From: Serinibacter arcticus
Lineage (GTDB): Bacteria > Actinomycetota > Actinomycetes > Actinomycetales > Beutenbergiaceae
Direction: 5' to 3'
NCBI RefSeq assembly: GCF_003121705.1
Contig: NZ_PYHR01000002.1
Location: 3,162,001 to 3,226,000, forward strand
Length of the DNA: 64,000 nt
The first letter of the stretch is position 1, and every line of letters starts with the position of its first letter. The notes under the pieces are model-generated. The model was given only the letters and a program-made list of their open reading frames with translations, did no database searches and was not told where the DNA came from. Of this stretch, positions 49,830-58,763 are shown piece after piece. The position numbers were made by a program, and so were the translations under genes.

Positions 49830-49842
49830 GCTCGGGACGCTA
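49830..49842 (-). promoter_or_regulatory. Near-leaderless -10 of the lipoprotein gene
   Basis: On the minus strand TAGCGT, a seven-base spacer, then ATG 49829. Confidence 0.45.
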
Positions 49843-49880
49843 CCCGCGCTGCGCCGACCCCGCCAGGCGGGGCGACCGTC

Positions 49881-50261
49881 TCAGTAGCTGCGGAACGACA
49901 GGACGAGCGTCACCCAGAGGACGACGAGGATGGCGCCGAGCGCGAGCAGCCCGTAGCCCACGGCGAGCGCGGCGATCGCCATGCCCCGGCCCGTCTGCTG
50001 CGGGTTCTGGCGGAGCTGCGAGAGCGCGATGTGACCGCAGACGATCCCGGCGATCACGGAGACGCCCGTCACCAGCCCGGCGAGCGAGCAGATGAGCGCG
50101 ATCAGCGACATCTGGTTCTGCGGCTGAACCTGGTAGCCGGCGTACGGTCCGCTCGCGTAGGGCGAGGGGGCGTAGGGCGACGGCGGTGCGTAGGGCTGGT
50201 GCGCGGGCGCCGAGCCGTAGGGGTTGTCCTGCGCGTACCCCGCAGGGGCGTCGGAGGTCAC
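49881..50261 (-). CDS. DUF4190 membrane protein (5' end frameshifted)
   Basis: A small protein with a Pro/Tyr/Ala-rich N-terminus (repeats like PYAPSPYASGPYAGY) and the DUF4190 membrane domain: two helices around MSLIALICSLAGLVTGVSVI and VGYGLLALGAILVVLWVTL with GHIALSQLRQN between. From GTG 50261 it has 126 residues. Upstream, another frame starts at GTG 50362 after GAGG and reads VTTPNPYRPDEDPSASYGAPG. One extra base in the G run at 50304-50307 would join both into a 160-residue protein. The full gene is therefore probably 49881-50362. Confidence 0.75.
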   Translation of the reverse strand: MTSDAPAGYAQDNPYGSAPAHQPYAPPSPYAPSPYASGPYAGYQVQPQNQMSLIALICSLAGLVTGVSVIAGIVCGHIALSQLRQNPQQTGRGMAIAALAVGYGLLALGAILVVLWVTLVLSFRSY

Positions 50262-50372
50262 GGCGTCGTTGACGTACGACGGCTGCGCGGGGGTGGAGTA
50301 CCCGGGGCGCCGTAGGAGGCGGACGGGTCCTCGTCGGGGCGGTAGGGGTTCGGTGTCGTCACGGGTCCTCGC

Positions 50373-50987
50373 TCAGGCTGCGTCGGTGGTGTCGCTCGGG
50401 AGCTGGCAACCCTCGAGGCCGACCAGCGGGAGGGCGGGGTCCAGCGTGGAGACCGCGGGGTCGTTCATGGCGACGTACTGGTCGCCGACCACCAGGTCGA
50501 TGACAGCGTCGGCGCGAGCGGCGTCGAACTGGATCTCCGCGCCCGGGAACAGCGCGGCGAGCGTGTACGCGGCCGGGACGCCCTGCTCGCCGGCGACGAT
50601 CAGCGTCGCGCCGGGGTAGGCGCCGGCGGCGTAGTTCGCCGTGGTGCCGATGACGACGCCGACGCCCGAGATCGCCTCGCTCGTGGAGCCCGCGAGGCCG
50701 GACTGGTCCGTGCCGTTGAAGACGTTCGCCGTGATCGTCTCGTAGGGCACCGGGAGCGCGCCCGGTGCGGGGCACGGGGTGAACAGCGACGCCTCCTGCT
50801 GCGCCTCCAGGTCGGTGAACTCCGAGCTGAAGGGAGCGGGCAGGATGCGGAGGAAGACGCCGAGCGCCGCGAGGGCGAACGCGACCAGGATGACCGTGAG
50901 GGTGCCGAAGATGATCGTCTGGCGCTGCAGCAGGTGTCGTCGGCGCTGCGACTTGCCGCTCGGGGCGACGTCTGGCGTGGTGGTCAC
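50373..50987 (-). CDS. LytR C-terminal domain (LytR_C) membrane protein
   Basis: A 204-residue protein: a basic cytoplasmic start, one membrane anchor (about 24-48) and an extracellular LytR_C domain with the signature ITANVFNGTDQSGLA. This domain accompanies LytR-CpsA-Psr ligases that attach wall polymers, but there is no catalytic LCP domain here. GTG 50987 is six bases after TACGGT. A typical actinobacterial neighbour is the VapB-like protein encoded upstream. Confidence 0.85.
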   Translation of the reverse strand: MTTTPDVAPSGKSQRRRHLLQRQTIIFGTLTVILVAFALAALGVFLRILPAPFSSEFTDLEAQQEASLFTPCPAPGALPVPYETITANVFNGTDQSGLAGSTSEAISGVGVVIGTTANYAAGAYPGATLIVAGEQGVPAAYTLAALFPGAEIQFDAARADAVIDLVVGDQYVAMNDPAVSTLDPALPLVGLEGCQLPSDTTDAA

Positions 50988-50999
50988 GAGGCAACCGTA
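50988..50999 (-). promoter_or_regulatory. Leaderless -10 element of the LytR_C gene
   Basis: On the minus strand TACGGT, TGCCTC, then GTG 50987. Confidence 0.5.
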
Positions 51000-51053
51000 T
51001 CCGAGGCGCGGTCGAGGGTCGCGGCGCTCGGCGCCGCCGTGATCGAGGTCATG

Positions 51054-51350
51054 TCAGCCGAGCTCCAGGACGCGGGCGTGGATCATGGTGCGCTGCTGGA
51101 GCGCCGAACGGAGTGCTCGCTGGAGCCCGTCCTCCAGGTACAGCTCGCCCCGCCAGCCCACGACGTGGGCGAACAGGTCGCCGTAGAACGTCGAGTCCTC
51201 GGTGAGCAGGCCGCGCAGGTCGAGCTGGGTGCGGACCGTGGTGAGCTGGTCGAGACGGATCTGCCGAGGAGGCAGGTGGGCCCAGTCGCGGGTGGTCACG
51301 AGGCCGTGGTCGGGGTACGGCTTGTGGTCACCGATGGCCTTGAAGATCAC
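51054..51350 (-). CDS. Conserved actinobacterial protein (often named VapB-type)
   Basis: A 98-residue protein well conserved in actinobacteria, with MIFKAIGDHKPYPDHGL, PPRQIRLDQLTTVRTQLDL, EDSTFYGDLFAHVVGWRG and LEDGLQRALRSALQQR. Databases often call it a VapB-family antitoxin, but no toxin gene is adjacent. The order of a short strand, a DLxxLLxEDS helix and a YLEDGLxRALRAAL segment also recalls ParB-like folds; both readings are uncertain. GTG 51350 is six bases after TAGGGT. Confidence 0.75.
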   Translation of the reverse strand: MIFKAIGDHKPYPDHGLVTTRDWAHLPPRQIRLDQLTTVRTQLDLRGLLTEDSTFYGDLFAHVVGWRGELYLEDGLQRALRSALQQRTMIHARVLELG

Positions 51351-51362
51351 CCGAGCACCCTA
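51351..51362 (-). promoter_or_regulatory. Leaderless -10 element of the VapB-like gene
   Basis: On the minus strand TAGGGT, GCTCGG, then GTG 51350. Confidence 0.5.
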
Positions 51363-51455
51363 CCGAGCCGGTCGGCGCGCCGGGGGCCCGGGGTGCCCGG
51401 AGCCGCGTGGAGGTTTCGCGGAGAGGTGGCGCGCATCCGGGCCGACGGCGCGACG

Positions 51456-52931
51456 TCAGTCGCCGAGGTCCCCGCGGAAGGTCTCGACGCGCTCGCGGCG
51501 CGGGCCTGCGCCGCCGCCCCCGTCGGGGTCCTCGGTGGCCTCGTCGTCGCGCGAGCCGTTCCAGCCGGGCACGTGCACGAAGCGCGAGATCGCCGTCCCG
51601 AGCAGCAGCAGGAGGAACGGGTACACGGACAGGTAGACGCGGAACGTCGTGGCCGGGTCCTCGCCCGGGTCGTTGCCGTTGCGGTAGCCGAAGAACACGG
51701 TGAGCGAGGCGAGCGCGCCGGCCACGATGAGCCCGTTGAGCCGGCCGAGCACGCCGAAGGCCGACAGGAAGATGCCCTCGCGGTGGACACCGTGCCGGCG
51801 GGCGTCGTCGTCGAGCACGCGGGCCATGATGAGGTCGTTCGTCGCGAGGACGCCGGAGTACCCGACGGCGATGCACAGGCCGGCCAGCACGGCCGTCAGC
51901 AGGGAGTCGGCGAAGTAGATCGGGATGAACGCGACGGCGGCGATCGGCAGCGCCGTCTTCCACACGCGCTCCGCGCCCCAGCGCCGCACCGCGCGCGCCC
52001 ACAGCGCGAGCATGCCGATCGCGCCGAGAACGACGGCGACCTGCAGCACGGTCGCCTCGAGCCCCCCGCCCCCGAGCGTGTAGCGCACGTAGAGCTGGAG
52101 CCCGTTGAGCACGATCGCCATCGCCGAGCCGTAGCAGGCGTTGACGACGCCGATCGTCCAGAAGTACCTGTTCGTGACGATCTGCTTGATCGAGGCGAAG
52201 AACGGCGGCCGCTCCTCGCTGTCGATCGCGGGGTTCTCCCTGACGCCGAACGCCATGTAGAGGATGACGCCGACGCCGAGGACGCCGAAGATCACCGCCA
52301 GGCGCGAGTAGCCGATCGTCGGGTCGGCGCACTCGGTCGCGGTGACGGAGCAGCCCAGCACGTTCTGCGCCAGGATCGGCGTCAGCCCCAGCGCCAGGAT
52401 CATCGCCACCAGCTGCGCCCCCTGACGCACGCCGTTCGCCGTCGCTCGCTTCTTCTCGGCCGGGAACAGCTCGGGCAGCAGGGCGCCGTAGTTGGCGTTG
52501 ATGAGGGAGTCGGCCATCTCGCTGAGGATCGCGAAGACGGCGAACCAGATCACCAGCGACGTCGCCGAGGCGGCCACGCTCCCGGGCACGCTGAACAGCG
52601 CGATCATCGCGCCGAGGAGCACGAGCGAGCCGACGACGAGGTACGGCTTGCGGCGTCCCCAGCGGGTGCGGGTGCGGTCGGAGAGGTAGCCGAAGATCGG
52701 GTTGTCTATCGCGTCGAGGATGCCGTAGACGGCGTAGACGGCGGCGTAGATCGCGGCGTCCATGCCGAGCAGGTCGACGTAGAAGTAGAGCATCGACCCC
52801 TTGATCAGGTTGATCGGGATCGACGTGCCGAACATCCCGACGCCGTAGCGCCAGGGCGTGGTGGGCCGCACCGGCGCGGGGGCCGGGGCGTCGTGGTGGG
52901 CGGTCGGCGGGACCGGGGTGCTGGCCGTCAT
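51456..52931 (-). CDS. GPH family sugar:cation symporter (MelB-like)
   Basis: A 491-residue permease with 12 helices of the glycoside-pentoside-hexuronide:cation family. Diagnostic stretches are YGVGMFGTSIPINLIKGSML, GILDAIDNPIFGYLSDRTRT and WGRRKPYLVVGSLV. The Pro/Thr/Ala-rich start and an acidic C-terminus flank the core. It is the only transporter beside the LacI gene immediately upstream (overlap TGATG), so it should be induced by the sugar that the regulator senses. No glycosidase is attached. Confidence 0.92.
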   Translation of the reverse strand: MTASTPVPPTAHHDAPAPAPVRPTTPWRYGVGMFGTSIPINLIKGSMLYFYVDLLGMDAAIYAAVYAVYGILDAIDNPIFGYLSDRTRTRWGRRKPYLVVGSLVLLGAMIALFSVPGSVAASATSLVIWFAVFAILSEMADSLINANYGALLPELFPAEKKRATANGVRQGAQLVAMILALGLTPILAQNVLGCSVTATECADPTIGYSRLAVIFGVLGVGVILYMAFGVRENPAIDSEERPPFFASIKQIVTNRYFWTIGVVNACYGSAMAIVLNGLQLYVRYTLGGGGLEATVLQVAVVLGAIGMLALWARAVRRWGAERVWKTALPIAAVAFIPIYFADSLLTAVLAGLCIAVGYSGVLATNDLIMARVLDDDARRHGVHREGIFLSAFGVLGRLNGLIVAGALASLTVFFGYRNGNDPGEDPATTFRVYLSVYPFLLLLLGTAISRFVHVPGWNGSRDDEATEDPDGGGGAGPRRERVETFRGDLGD

Positions 52932-53938
52932 CAGCGGTCGCTGCTTCCTGGCACGAGGGTGGGCGGGAGGACGAGGTTCTCGCCGACGTCCTCGCCCGAG
53001 CCGAGGCGGGCGAGGAGGCGGCGGGTGGCGGCGTCGACCATCTCGACCAGCGGGTTGTCGACGGTCGTGAGGCGCGGGGTCATCGCCGTCGCGGCCCCGA
53101 GGTTGTCGAAGCCGACCAGGGCCACGTCCTCGGGGACGCGGAGGCCGCGGTCGGCGAGGGCGATCCGCACCCCGACCGCCATCGAGTCGGACGCGACGAA
53201 GAGGGCGTCGAGGTCGGGACGGCGGTCGAGCAGGCGGTGCGTGGCGGCCTCGGCGCCGGCGGCGGTGAAGTCGCCGCTCTCGACGGCGTCGGTCGGCAGG
53301 TCCACCGCCCCGAGGGCGTCGGTGAACCCCTGGAGGCGGTCGAGGCCGGCCGTCATGTCCGTGGGGCCGGAGATGGTGCCGATCCGGGTCCGGCCGGCGT
53401 CGAGCAGCGTGCGGGTCGCGAGCCGGCCGCCCTCCACGTTGTCGACGTCGACGTAGGCGATGCCCTCGGAGCGGAACGGGCGGCCGATGAACACCACGTT
53501 GCGCATCCCGCGGAGGTCGTCCTCGAGGTGGTCGCCGGCGTGCGGGGAGGTGATGATCGCGCCGTCGACGTGGCCGGCGCGCAGGTAGCGCGACATCTGG
53601 CCCTCGGGCTGGTTCGCGTGGTTGATGAGCAGCACGAGCTGTGTCTCGGTGCCGGACAGCGCCCCGCTCACGCCGCGGAGGACGCCGAGGAGGAACGGGT
53701 CCGAGAGGAACTTGTCGTCGGGCTCGGGGATCACCAGCGCGATCGAGCCGGTCTGGGACGTCGCGAGGGCGCGGGCCGCACGGTTGGGGACGAAGCCGAG
53801 GTGGGCGATCGCCGCGTCGACGGCGGCCTGGGCGGCGGGCGAGACCCGGTTGCCGCCGTTGATGGCTCGCGAGGCGGTGGAGCGCGAGACCCCGGCCTCA
53901 CGGGCGACCTCGTCCAGCGTGGGGGCGTGGTGGGCCAC
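52931..53938 (-). CDS. LacI family regulator of the GPH symporter
   Basis: A 335-residue repressor: HTH TLDEVAREAGVSRSTASRAI, hinge LGFVPNRAARALA and sensor domain beginning IALVIPEPDDKFLSDPF. GTG 53938 has GGAGG five bases upstream. Its stop overlaps the symporter start, so they are one operon. A GTCGCGAC palindrome at 53968-53975, about 30 bases upstream, could be its operator. Ligand unknown. Confidence 0.93.
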   Translation of the reverse strand: MAHHAPTLDEVAREAGVSRSTASRAINGGNRVSPAAQAAVDAAIAHLGFVPNRAARALATSQTGSIALVIPEPDDKFLSDPFLLGVLRGVSGALSGTETQLVLLINHANQPEGQMSRYLRAGHVDGAIITSPHAGDHLEDDLRGMRNVVFIGRPFRSEGIAYVDVDNVEGGRLATRTLLDAGRTRIGTISGPTDMTAGLDRLQGFTDALGAVDLPTDAVESGDFTAAGAEAATHRLLDRRPDLDALFVASDSMAVGVRIALADRGLRVPEDVALVGFDNLGAATAMTPRLTTVDNPLVEMVDAATRRLLARLGSGEDVGENLVLPPTLVPGSSDR

Positions 53939-54056
53939 GTGAGCCTCCGATCCCGGGTGCGGACACGGTCGCGACGGACCTCGCCCCGACCAGACGCATC
54001 GTACCGGCGCGGGCCCGTCCCGCCCGGGTTGGCGCCGGCCGTCCCTGCCCCGACGC

Positions 54057-54095
54057 GAACGAGCGGGTCCGTCCCCCGGACGAACCCGCTCGTTC
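54057..54095. terminator. 12-bp stem hairpin
   Basis: GAACGAGCGGGT (54057-54068) pairs perfectly with ACCCGCTCGTTC (54084-54095) around a 15-base loop with its own small stem. It may be a second terminator after the sigma-factor gene or insulate the LacI promoter. Confidence 0.5.
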
Positions 54096-54402
54096 CTCGT
54101 CGATCCGCCGTCAGCGGTGGATCGCCGTCCCCGTCGCCCGCCCTCCGGTGGGCTCCATCCGTCGGAGCGAACCGCGCGGGGTGAGACGTGCGCCGGTCCT
54201 CGATCTCATCGCCCCCCTGCGGCCATGGGATCGGGACACCAGCGCGGTGCTGGGTGGTGCTGGTGGTGCTGATCCTGCTCGCCCGACGGCGGCCGGCCCG
54301 CTGCCCCCCTGCGGCAGCCGGCCCGCACCGGTGACGGGCGGGTGTCGGTCCCCGGAAGAAGCCCGACACCTACACGACGGGCGAGGGCGGCAGATGTGAC
54401 GC

Positions 54403-54436
54403 GAGCCCCGCTGTGACCTGTGTCACAGCGGGGCTC
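54403..54436 (-). terminator. Terminator of the sigma-factor fusion gene
   Basis: A perfect 15-bp stem with a four-base loop: GAGCCCCGCTGTGAC (54403-54417) and GTCACAGCGGGGCTC (54422-54436), 21 bases beyond the stop at 54458. Confidence 0.75.
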
Positions 54437-54457
54437 GGGTGCGTGGTGGGGCGGGCG

Positions 54458-56511
54458 TCAGGGGGTCGCGATGAAGATCGGTTCGATGTCGAACTTGTCT
54501 GAGATGAAGCGGTCGAATCCGGGTGCCGTGATCTCGATGATGACGTTGTCGTGTGTGGCACCGCCGATGTCGGTGCGGATCGGGATGGTGAACCTGCCAC
54601 CAGCCTGCACCTCCACGAAGCCGGTGCCGTTGCCGGCGCCTCCGACGCCGTTCCTCGGGGAGCCGAAGTAGCCGCAGGTCGGGTTCTGTTCCCTGAGCTC
54701 GTCGTAGTCATCGCCGTGGAAGGCCGTGTACGAGACAACGGTTCCTGGTGCGATGCCGGTGAGAACCCCAGTCACGTCGGTCGTGAAGGTTCCGTTGTCG
54801 AGCATCATCGCGGGGTCGGGCACGGGGATCTCGAGCTCGACCGTGTGCGTGTACTGGGTCCGGTTCTCCGCCGTAACGGTCACCGTGAGCGAACCGCCCG
54901 CGGCGAGCAGTCGGGCGGGGATGACGGTGGATCGCACGGAACCGGCCTCGATCGTCTCGAAGCTGCAGTCCGCGGCGGTCAGGTCCTCGAGGGTGCAGTC
55001 CGCCTCCATGTCGCCCGCTTCCGCGTCGAGCGCCGAGCGTGCCCCGACGGCGAACGGGTCGACGTCATCCGCACCGGCCAGCTCGGCCGTCACGACGACG
55101 CCCGTCAGGGCCTCGTCGATCGCGGCCACGGTCACCCTCACGGGCTCGCCCGCGACGGGAGCCTCGGTCACGACGACCTCGTCCGCGGTGAACGCGGGCT
55201 TCGCGGGCGGGTCGACAGGCGGGTCGACGGGGTCGACGGGCGGATCCACGGGATCCACGGGGGGATCGACCGGCGGGTCCACGGGCGTCGTCGACGGACC
55301 GTCGACGGCCGGGGAGTGGTGACCGGGGGCGGCGTCGGCGCGACGGGCGGGGTCACGGGTGCCTCGGCCTCGGGCGGGGTCGTCGCGGCCGGCGGCGGCG
55401 TGGCCGACGCGGTGGCCGGGCGGAAGGGCAGGGCCGCGGGAGCCGCGGGGCGAGCGGGGGTCCGCGTCGTCGTCACCGGCGCCGCCGTCACGGGCACGTC
55501 CACCTCGACCGGCTCGGAGGTGGGCAGGTCGGAGGGCGCGGTGGTCGGGGCGGCCGGCGGGACGGGCGGGCTGGTCGAGCCGGCGCCGGTCCCCGGTGCG
55601 GTCGTGGTCAGCGCGACGGCGCCGCCGTCGGGGCCGACCCCGGTGCGGTTGACCAGGGTGAAGGCACCCGCGGCGACGGCGACAGCCACGACCGCGGCCG
55701 CGACGCCCACGGCACCGGCGCCGACGCCACCCGACGAGCTGCTGCTCCCACCCTTGCCGAGACCCAGGAACGCGAACGCTCCGCCCGACGTCGCGGCGGC
55801 CAGCGCGCCGGGGAGCAGTGCCGACGCGGCGGCGCTGCGGGCGCTGAGCAGGAAGGCGTACTGCGACTCGCAGTCGTCGCACTGGCGGCGGTGGTTGCGC
55901 ACCGTCACCTCGTGCTCGGAGTCGGGCGACAGCGTGGTGTCGACCATCAGGGCGCGCACGGCGGCGCACCGCTCGTCCGCCGTCGGGAGCACGTGCGAAC
56001 GCACGTAGCGGTCGCGGAACGTCCGGCGGGCGCGGTAGAGCATCGCCGAGCAGGCGTTCGAGCTGATGCCGAGCTCGCCGGAGATCTCCGAGAGCGTGCG
56101 GCCCTCGATGTGGCTCTTGACCAGGATGCTGCGCGCCGAGGCGGGCAGCTCGGCCAGCACCTGCCGCACCAGCATCCGCTGCTCGTGCTTCTCCGAGCGC
56201 GTCTGCTCGGGCAGGTCCTCGGGCTCGGGGAGCTCGGTCTCGCGACCGCGCTTGCGCAGGAGGTCGATGCACAGGTGTCGCACGGTGGAGTCGAAGTAGG
56301 ACTCGTAGCGCCGGGGCGATCCCTCACCCTCGGCGGAGACGCGGAGCATCCGCACCAGCGCGTCCTGCACGACGTCCTCGACGTCGGCCTCGTTGAGGCG
56401 GAACGAGCGCGCGATGGTCGTGCCGCGCCGGCGGAGGTTGCGGTAGCGGTCCAGGTCCACAGCAGGCGCGTCCGAGCGCACGCTCGACGTGCGTGTGTGC
56501 GACATGGTCAT
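54458..56511 (-). pseudogene. ECF sigma factor fused to zinc-finger anti-sigma, membrane and extracellular domains (frameshifted)
   Basis: One intended protein of about 684 residues, broken once. From ATG 56511 (or 56505) come sigma region 2 (NEADVEDVVQDALVRMLRV), region 4 (LPASARSILVKSHIEGRTLS, ISSNACSAMLYRARRTF), an anti-sigma-type zinc motif His-x3-Cys-x2-Cys (NHRRQCDDCESQ, near residue 205), a membrane helix near 270-295 and a Pro/Thr linker. As the sequence stands this frame ends at 55168. The frame holding the rest of the linker (VDPPVDP repeats) and a 240-residue Ig-like region runs to 54458. One extra base in the G run at 55311-55314 joins them. Sigma factors with fused membrane extensions are known in actinobacteria. 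Confidence 0.75.
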
Positions 56512-56627
56512 GCGGAACCGTCACCCCTAGTAGGTCCGACAGAGATTCGTGGCAGCGTAACGGCTCGATAGCGCAACCGCACGCGGATGTGCAACACACC
56601 ACGCCGTCCCGGACCCCCGGGACGAGA

Positions 56628-58735
56628 TCACGTCAGGCGGCCCCACAGGAACGTGTACGCCAGCGCCGCCATGTGCGCGGCCTGCGCGTTCGTCGCGGCA
56701 CCGCCGTGACCGCCCTCGATGTTCTCGTAGGACGTCACGTCCTTGCCCGCCTCGAGCATCCGCGCCGCGAGCTTGCGAGCGTGGCCGGGGTGGACTCGGT
56801 CGTCCTTGGTCGACGTCGTGAACAGCACCGGCGGGTACGTGCGCCCGGCGTCGAACAGGTGGTACGGCGAGAACCGCAGCAGCTGCTCGAGCTCGGCGGG
56901 GTCCTCGGGGTCGCCGTACTCGGCGACCCAGGACGCTCCCGCGAGCAGCAGGTGGTACCGCTCCATGTCGAGCAGCGGGACCTGGACCACGACGGCGCCG
57001 AACAGCTCCGGGTACTGCGTCAGCATGTTGCCGGTCAGCAGGCCCCCGTTCGACCCGCCCTGCACGCCGAGGTGCTGCGGCGAGGTGATCCCGCGGGCGA
57101 CGAGGTCGCGCGCGACGGCCGCGAAGTCCTCGTAGGCCCGGTGGCGGTTGCCCTTGAGGGCGGCCTGGTGCCAGGCGGGTCCGTACTCGCCGCCGCCGCG
57201 GATGTTCGCGACGACGTAGACGCCGCCGCGGCTGAGCCACGCGCGCCCCAACCCGCCCGAGTAGCCGGGCGTCAGGGAGATCTCGAAGCCGCCGTAGCCG
57301 TACAGCAGCGTCGGCGCCGTGCCGTCGAGCGCGAGGTCCTCGCGACGCACGACGAAGTACGGCACGCGCGTGCCGTCGTCGGACGTCGCAAAGTGCTGCT
57401 CGGCGACCAGACCCTCGGCGTCGAAGAAGGCCGGCGCGGCCTTGAGGGGCTCGACGGCGAGCAGCTCGCCGTCCCCGTCCAGCCGCACGAGCGAGAGCGT
57501 CGTGGGGGTGAGGTAGTCGGTCGAGGTCATCCAGAGCGCGTCGGCCAGGTCGCCCTCGCCGTCGCGGTCCACGCCGCCGACGCCGACCGTCCCCAGCGCG
57601 GGGCGGCGGTGAACGGGCGACGGGCCCAGTCCTCCGTCGAGCCGGTGGTGCCGGTGTCGCCGACGCCCCCGACGGCCGGGGGAGTGAGCACCTCGAGGCG
57701 GTTCTTCACGTCCTCGAGCACGTTGAGCACGAGGTGGTGGCGCGTCCACGCGGCGCCGACGAGCGCGGTCGAGGCGGTCGGCGCGAACAGGGTGGTGAAC
57801 TCGCGCGAGCCGGCGCGGAACGCCTCGAACTCGATGACGAGCAGGGCGCCGGCGGGGTGGGTCGTGCCGCCGACCTCCCAGTCGTCGCGCAGCTCCACGA
57901 GCAGCCACTCGCGGTGCACCCCGGCCTCCGCGGAGGTGGGCACGTCGAGCTTCTCGAGCTCGCCGTCGGGGAGCAGGAGGTACAGCTCGCTGGCGTAGAA
58001 CGCGAGCGAGCGCGAGACCCAGTCCCGCTCGAAGCCGGGCGTGCGATCGTGGTGCGCGGAGATGTAGAGGTCGCTCACCTCGCCCGCGTAGACGATCTCG
58101 GCCTGCTCGAGGGTCTGGCCGCGGCGCAGCCGGCGCGCGCGGCGCGGGTAGCCCGACGCGGTGGGCTCGCCGTCGGCGGCGGACTGCACGAAGACGGTGT
58201 CGCCGTCGATCCATCCCATGCCGCCCTTGGCCTCGGCGCGGAAGAAGCCGCCGTCCTCGGGGGCGATGAACGCCTTGGTGGTGAGGTCGAACTCACGCGT
58301 CACGTCGGCGTCGCTGCCGCCGTGCGAGAGGTCGACGAGCGCGCGGGTGAACGCGTGCGGGCCGGTGCGCAGCAGCTGCGCGCCGTGCCAGACCCAGTCC
58401 TCACCCTCCGCGGCGTTGAGCGCGTCGACGTCGAGCAGCAGCTCCCACTCGGGGGAGTCGGTGCGGTAGCTGTCCAGCGTCGTGCGGCGCCAGAGGCCCT
58501 TCTCGTGCTCGGCGTCGACCCAGACGTTGTACAGGTGCTCGCCCGCCAGGCCGACGCCCGGGATCTTGTCCTTCGAGTCCAGGACCTCGAGGATCGCGGC
58601 CTTGGTGGAGGTGAACCGACGGGTGCCGGTGAGCGCCTCCTCGGCGTGGGCGTTGCGCTCGCGAACCCAGGTCAGGGCCTGCTCGCCCTCGACGTCCTCG
58701 AGCCAGAGATAGGGGTCGGTGGTGGGGGTCGACAT
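56628..58735 (-). pseudogene. Prolyl oligopeptidase family serine peptidase (frameshifted)
   Basis: An S9A-type cytosolic peptidase of about 702 residues when repaired. The N-terminal frame from ATG 58735 starts DPYLWLEDVEGEQALTWV and covers the beta-propeller to base 57600. The C-terminal frame to 56628 carries the hydrolase: GGSNGGLL (Ser), STKDDRVHP (Asp) and IEGGHGG (His). They differ by one frame; restoring one base in the G run at 57600-57603 gives a continuous ARRPFTAAPALGTVGVGG. Total length 2108 fits a single missing base. The start is supported by TAGGGT six bases upstream. If the base loss is real, the catalytic half is not made. Confidence 0.85.
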
Positions 58736-58747
58736 CCCCCGACCCTA
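58736..58747 (-). promoter_or_regulatory. Leaderless -10 element of the prolyl oligopeptidase gene
   Basis: On the minus strand TAGGGT, CGGGGG, then ATG 58735. It lies 17 bases from the giant hairpin that ends the GH65 transcript. Confidence 0.5.
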
Positions 58748-58763
58748 CGTCCCGGGACGTCGA

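Larger units (their letters stand above)
53939..54457. other. 519-bp intergenic region rich in hairpins, no gene seen
   Basis: I find no convincing gene here. From left to right it holds the promoter side of the LacI-symporter operon, a GTCGCGAC palindrome (53968-53975), a long hairpin (54057-54095), a smaller one (GATCCGCCG 54102-54110 with CGGTGGATC 54115-54123), a GGTGCT-rich stretch (54241-54275), arms GGTGTCGG/CCGACACC (54341-54348, 54363-54370) and a perfect terminator (54403-54436). A structured non-coding RNA is possible but not shown. Confidence 0.55.

Noticed and set aside
53731-54369. Minus-strand frame of about 212 residues across the 54-kb gap
   Set aside because: Low-complexity Arg/Thr/Pro translation, runs into the LacI gene in another frame, no start signal.
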